Assembly (NCBI GenBank): GCA_013399015.1 | Contig: VWZX01008613.1 | Coordinates: forward strand, 407,174 to 471,173 | Direction of reading: 5' to 3' | Length of the DNA stretch: 64,000 nt | Origin: Galbula dea | Lineage: Eukaryota; Chordata; Aves; Piciformes; Galbulidae | Made by a program: the position numbers and the translations under genes | Notes under the pieces: model-generated | The model's database searches: none | The model's input: only the letters and a program-made list of their open reading frames with translations | Told to the model about the DNA's origin: nothing | Part shown: positions 60,379-64,000 of the stretch, in pieces | How positions within the stretch are numbered: the first letter of the stretch is position 1 | Layout of the letters: every line of letters begins with the position of its first letter

Positions 60379-61690
60379 CTCTCCAATCTAGAAGGACACT
60401 GTGACAGTTGTGGGCCAGACTAGTGGGAACTGATGGAGAAATTCAGACTAGAGGTAAAGAACAGATATTTGAATAGTGAGAGAAATGAACCACTATTGTT
60501 GTTATTCATATTCCTTCCTTTTCTGCCTTATTAATCTTTCTTTACCTCAAGCCATGAGGTCTACTTTTTTTCCCCCTGATTTTTTCCCCCATCCCTCAGA
60601 GAAGGGGGAGATTGAGCAAGCAGCTTTGTGCTGCTTAATTGCCAGCTCTAATTTATTCTGTGTCATGGTAATTAAATTAGAGGTGCAGTCCTAAGACTAG
60701 AAAGAGCAAGAGAGCCACAGAGAAAAGGAAGGCAGCTTTTTTTCTGGCAGTTTTAAACTGCAACTCAATATCAGCAATTAAACAAAAGTGTAGATGACTT
60801 CCATAACACACAAAAACGTTAAAAGCCTCCCTTTTTTTTCTGCTTCAGCCTTTAGCCTTGGCAGGCAGGAGGAGTCAAATCACTTTCTGATGTGAGCACA
60901 GGTTGCAGATTGCATGGTGCTGTGCAGATAAGGTGGCAGGCAGGATGAGTCACTCGTCAGCCAGCCTACGTAGGATTGGGCATGCACAAACAAATGATGG
61001 TCCCAAGAGACATCTCTGAGATGGAGATTTAAAAGTCAGTTCATTTCCATTTAAAACCTTCTCAACCAGACTGTAAAAAAATAGATTTTATACCTGCTCT
61101 CCCTGGAACTCTTCAGAAACCCAAGTGGGCTAATGAACGTCATGGAAAGTGATGGAAGGTTTTATCCTGATGGCAAAGTTGCTCTCAACTTGTAGAGTAA
61201 TTAGGAGGTGTGGGGCTGATCCACCACCACCACAATCTCCTCTGCTCCCTTTGCCCATTGAGAAGACACAGATCCTTTCCAAAAGAGCAAATGGTCAGTT
61301 TACATATCCTTGATTATCACCACATGGTAGGAGATCAGGTTAGTGTGGGAGACAAGCTGATTCTGGGTGTTCAGGAAGACATTTTCCATCAAGGAAAAGA
61401 AAAATCAACCTTGCTTTTAAGTCCTTCTGGAATCTTGGTTATGGGAAAGGATGGGAACAAAAGTGACTGTGATTATTATTCTGTTCAACAAGATGATAGC
61501 TTACCAGTGAAAGCATTTAGGTTTCCAAAAAATCAGCTGGAGTAGTGTCTCCAAGGAACAGGTAAGAGTTTTACAATTGATTTCACATAGAAGATGTGAG
61601 ATTTTGAAAGCAGCATAGAGAGTTGAGCTGTTTGATAGAAATGGCTAAAGGTAACCTTATGTCTTCCAAGACTGTATCCCAAGATGCTTA
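60379..61690. other. Intergenic stretch, no gene seen
   Basis: No exon is recognised. The palindromic site pair at 60646-60682 is listed separately. Confidence 0.45.
60646..60682. promoter_or_regulatory. Inverted pair of TAAT-core sites
   Basis: CTCTAATTTA (60646-60655) and TAAATTAGAG (60673-60682) are exact inverted repeats around a 17-base spacer. Further TTAATTG and GGTAATTAAAT sites sit within 40 bases. The arrangement resembles paired homeodomain sites. No functional evidence is available. Confidence 0.35.
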
Positions 61691-62402
61691 TGGAGATTAG
61701 TACAGGTTAGGAGAGCAGCTGCTGGAGAGCAGCTCTGCAGGGAAGGACCTGGGAGTCCTGGTTCACCATGAGCCAGAAATGTGACCTTGTGGTCAAGAAG
61801 GCTAATGGTCTCCTGGGTTGCATTAAGAAGAGTGTGGCCAGCAGGTCAAGGGACATTCTCCCCCTCTACTCTGCCCTACTCAAGCCACATCTGGAGTCCC
61901 GGGTCCAGTTCTGGGCTCCTCAGTTCAAGAGAGACAAGAAACTACTGGAGAGAGGCTACAAAGTGGAGGCTACAAAGATGCTGAGGGCACTGAAGCAGCT
62001 CTGGGAGGAGGAAAGGCTGAGAGCCCTGGGACTGCTTAGCCTGGAGAAGAGAAGCCCCAGAGGGGATCTGCTCAATGCTGAGCAAGAGCTCAAGGCTGGG
62101 GGCAAGAGGCTGGGGCCAGACTCTGCTCAGTGGTGCCCAGGGCCAGGCCAAGGGGCACTGGGCACCAACTGGAAGCCAGGAGGTTCCACCTAAGCAGGAG
62201 GAGAAACTTGTCTGGAGTGAGGGTGTTGGAACCCTGGCCCAGGCTACCCAGACAGGTTGTGGAGTCTCCTTCTGAGGAGAGATTCCCAAGGCAGCTGGAG
62301 GTGATCCTGGGCAAGCTACTGTGGGTGACCCTGCTTTAGCAGGGGGATTGGACTAGATGATCTCCAAAGGTCCCTTCCAACCCCTCCCGTGCTGGGATTC
62401 AG
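61691..62402 (+). repeat. CR1 LINE fragment, about 0.7 kb (second class)
   Basis: Longest sense copy in the window. It covers the C-terminal part of the reverse-transcriptase ORF and then the 3' UTR ending GGTCCCTTCCAACCCCTCCC. A 141-codon frame (61768-62193) stays open through it and shows the CR1 words CIKKSVASRSRDILPLYSAL and RLRALGLLSLEKRSPRGDLL. It lacks the polymerase core and is a dead fragment. Confidence 0.94.
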
Positions 62403-63949
62403 GAATTTGCAATGTGAACAGGAGTGGGGAAGGTAACTGGAGGTATCTGAGCTATCTTGCCAAGCCTCTAAGTCTTTTTCAACTCCAGTTTCTACAACAG
62501 CAATCCTACTGTCTGAGCTTGGACTATGGTTGCAATCAGTATCAAGCTCTGAAGACGTCGGAGGAAGGCTGAAAGCCTCAATCAAATCAAGGATAATGAT
62601 AGCTCCACAGCATTGAAGGAATGACATGGATTTAACTAAGCTGAGCATCTGAAAAAATAAAAAAAGCTTTTGTTTTCTGTGCCTGTTTTTTAAGGGAGCT
62701 GAAGATTTTGTTTGTTGTTCCACAGCACCCTTTATTTAAAGGTTGGAGAAGAAACAAAAAGCACAAGATGAAGGATGAAATTCTGGAGGTTTAGGAATCC
62801 TTGTGAAATTCTAAGTTCCATGGAGACAGGATTTTACCTCTGATAATACTAGGCAAAAACCAGATTTTATCACAAAACCCTGTAGCAAACACTTTATGAA
62901 ACTATATATATATATACACACCTTAATGTCTGACTTTGAGGCACTGTTTTAATCAAAAAGGATGTGTTTCCCACCTGACATTTCAAGACCACAGAGGTCT
63001 TTAGGTTTATTTCTCTTTCCTCCATAAACTTGATGATTCACCAAGCAGGACCTTTTAGAGGTGGCAGGGTTGAGATGTGAGATTTGCCACTTCATGGAAA
63101 TGCTTCTTTCCTTCTGTTTAGAGGGAGAGATGTTTTGCTTTTCTCCTGTATTTTATATTCATGTCTCATCAATGGGAACTATTGAAGTGTGGCAGAATAT
63201 TTTTAGGAAGGCTGGATGGCTAATTTGAGACTTCTCTGTCTAAAAATAGCCCCATGAAATTGTAACACTGCAAAATCTTGTCAAAATTCATCAAGAGACC
63301 TTTTAACCCTTCAGATCCCCTTCCTAACACAACCCATTGACAAACAAGCTGCCCTAGCTATGAGATACTCATGACTGATGACAAGACAAGCACAGCACTT
63401 AGGTGTCCTAGGCCAGGCACTGAGCTGGAGATAAACTAAAGAGTGTCCAAGTTTGGCCTTGTTTGCTCTGTGAATTCCTTCTTATTGTCTTGAAACCATG
63501 TTCTATAAAATCTAAATTTCACCACAACAGTTGAGTGTTTGTGGTCAGTGGCCCAAGTTCCATGGTGCTCTGGGGAAGAATAGCTTTGCCATTCAGAACA
63601 TTACACTGAGAGCTACTTCTACACAATATCTTACACATCTGATGAGCTCATAGTACTTTTAGCCATGCCATATTCCAGTGTTAATATTTGAGGTGATTAC
63701 CATCTCTCTTTGACAGAAAGTCTTCAGTAGGACTTCAGAATATCCACAGATGAGGGATTCCCAGTTATTTCTTTTTCAGAAGTGCAGTAATTGATCAGCA
63801 ATCATGTCATTATTTTAATTACATGAACATGACATGCCTGGCACCTCTTAACATTACACCTGTCACAAACTCTTCAGAGTCCTGTGGTCTGATTCCAAGC
63901 CTGCTTCATCTAAATGATGAGAAACTTATATCTCTAAGAAAAGTCTAGA
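62403..63949. other. Intergenic stretch, no gene seen
   Basis: AT-rich, with a (TA)7 run at 62903-62916. No exon or repeat is recognised. Confidence 0.45.
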
Positions 63950-64000
63950 GTGAGATTTCTTTACTGTGGGGGTGTTGGAGCCCTGGCCCAGGCTGCCCAG
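63950..64000 (+). repeat. CR1 LINE fragment, cut by window edge (second class)
   Basis: Sense copy that begins near ATTTCTTTACTGTGGGGGTG and shows GGAGCCCTGGCCCAGGCTGC before the window ends. Confidence 0.88.

Overview
The window looks like nuclear DNA from a bird. The main evidence is about 30 fragments of avian-type CR1 LINE retrotransposons, most of them 5'-truncated and present on both strands. Their 3' ends carry typical words such as GGTTGGAAGGGACCT and short ATTCTATG-like tails. They cover roughly 13% of the window by my rough sum. The only host protein-coding exon I can support has the vertebrate exon/intron structure. I saw no bacterial or viral gene organisation, no rRNA or tRNA gene and no CRISPR array.

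The one confident gene is ADRA1D, the alpha-1D adrenergic receptor, on the minus strand. Exon 1 codes from 20773 down to 19807. It carries the N terminus, TM1 to most of TM6 and the amine-binding residues, and ends at a GTAAGT donor in phase 1. Exon 2 (TM7 and the C-terminal tail) was not found at lower coordinates, so positions 1-19806 are read as the first part of intron 1. This intron holds CR1 fragments, two T/G-rich tracts and, next to the exon, an AT-rich cluster of homeodomain and octamer-like sites (19545-19700).

Upstream of the start codon the minus-strand leader and promoter region is unusual. It has a 23-codon upstream ORF whose stop overlaps the receptor start as ATGA, a 44-bp minisatellite (about 20886-21240), and a CpG island with a GC box and G-rich tracts (21230-21690). 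Beyond that is a 52-bp minisatellite (22084-22430). The same 52-bp unit reappears in a much more uniform array at 25059-25251.

From 25 kb to 64 kb the window is gene-poor intergenic DNA. It holds CR1 fragments, an uninterrupted 200-nt purine tract (33526-33725), scattered AT-rich palindromic sites, and a nearly identical 2.06-kb tandem duplication (38672-40731 and 40733-42788). The two copies meet at a single N, so an assembly-level false duplication is the leading explanation.

I did not find a convincing new multi-gene system. The observations most worth checking are the paired 52-bp arrays, the leader architecture of ADRA1D and the 2-kb duplication.
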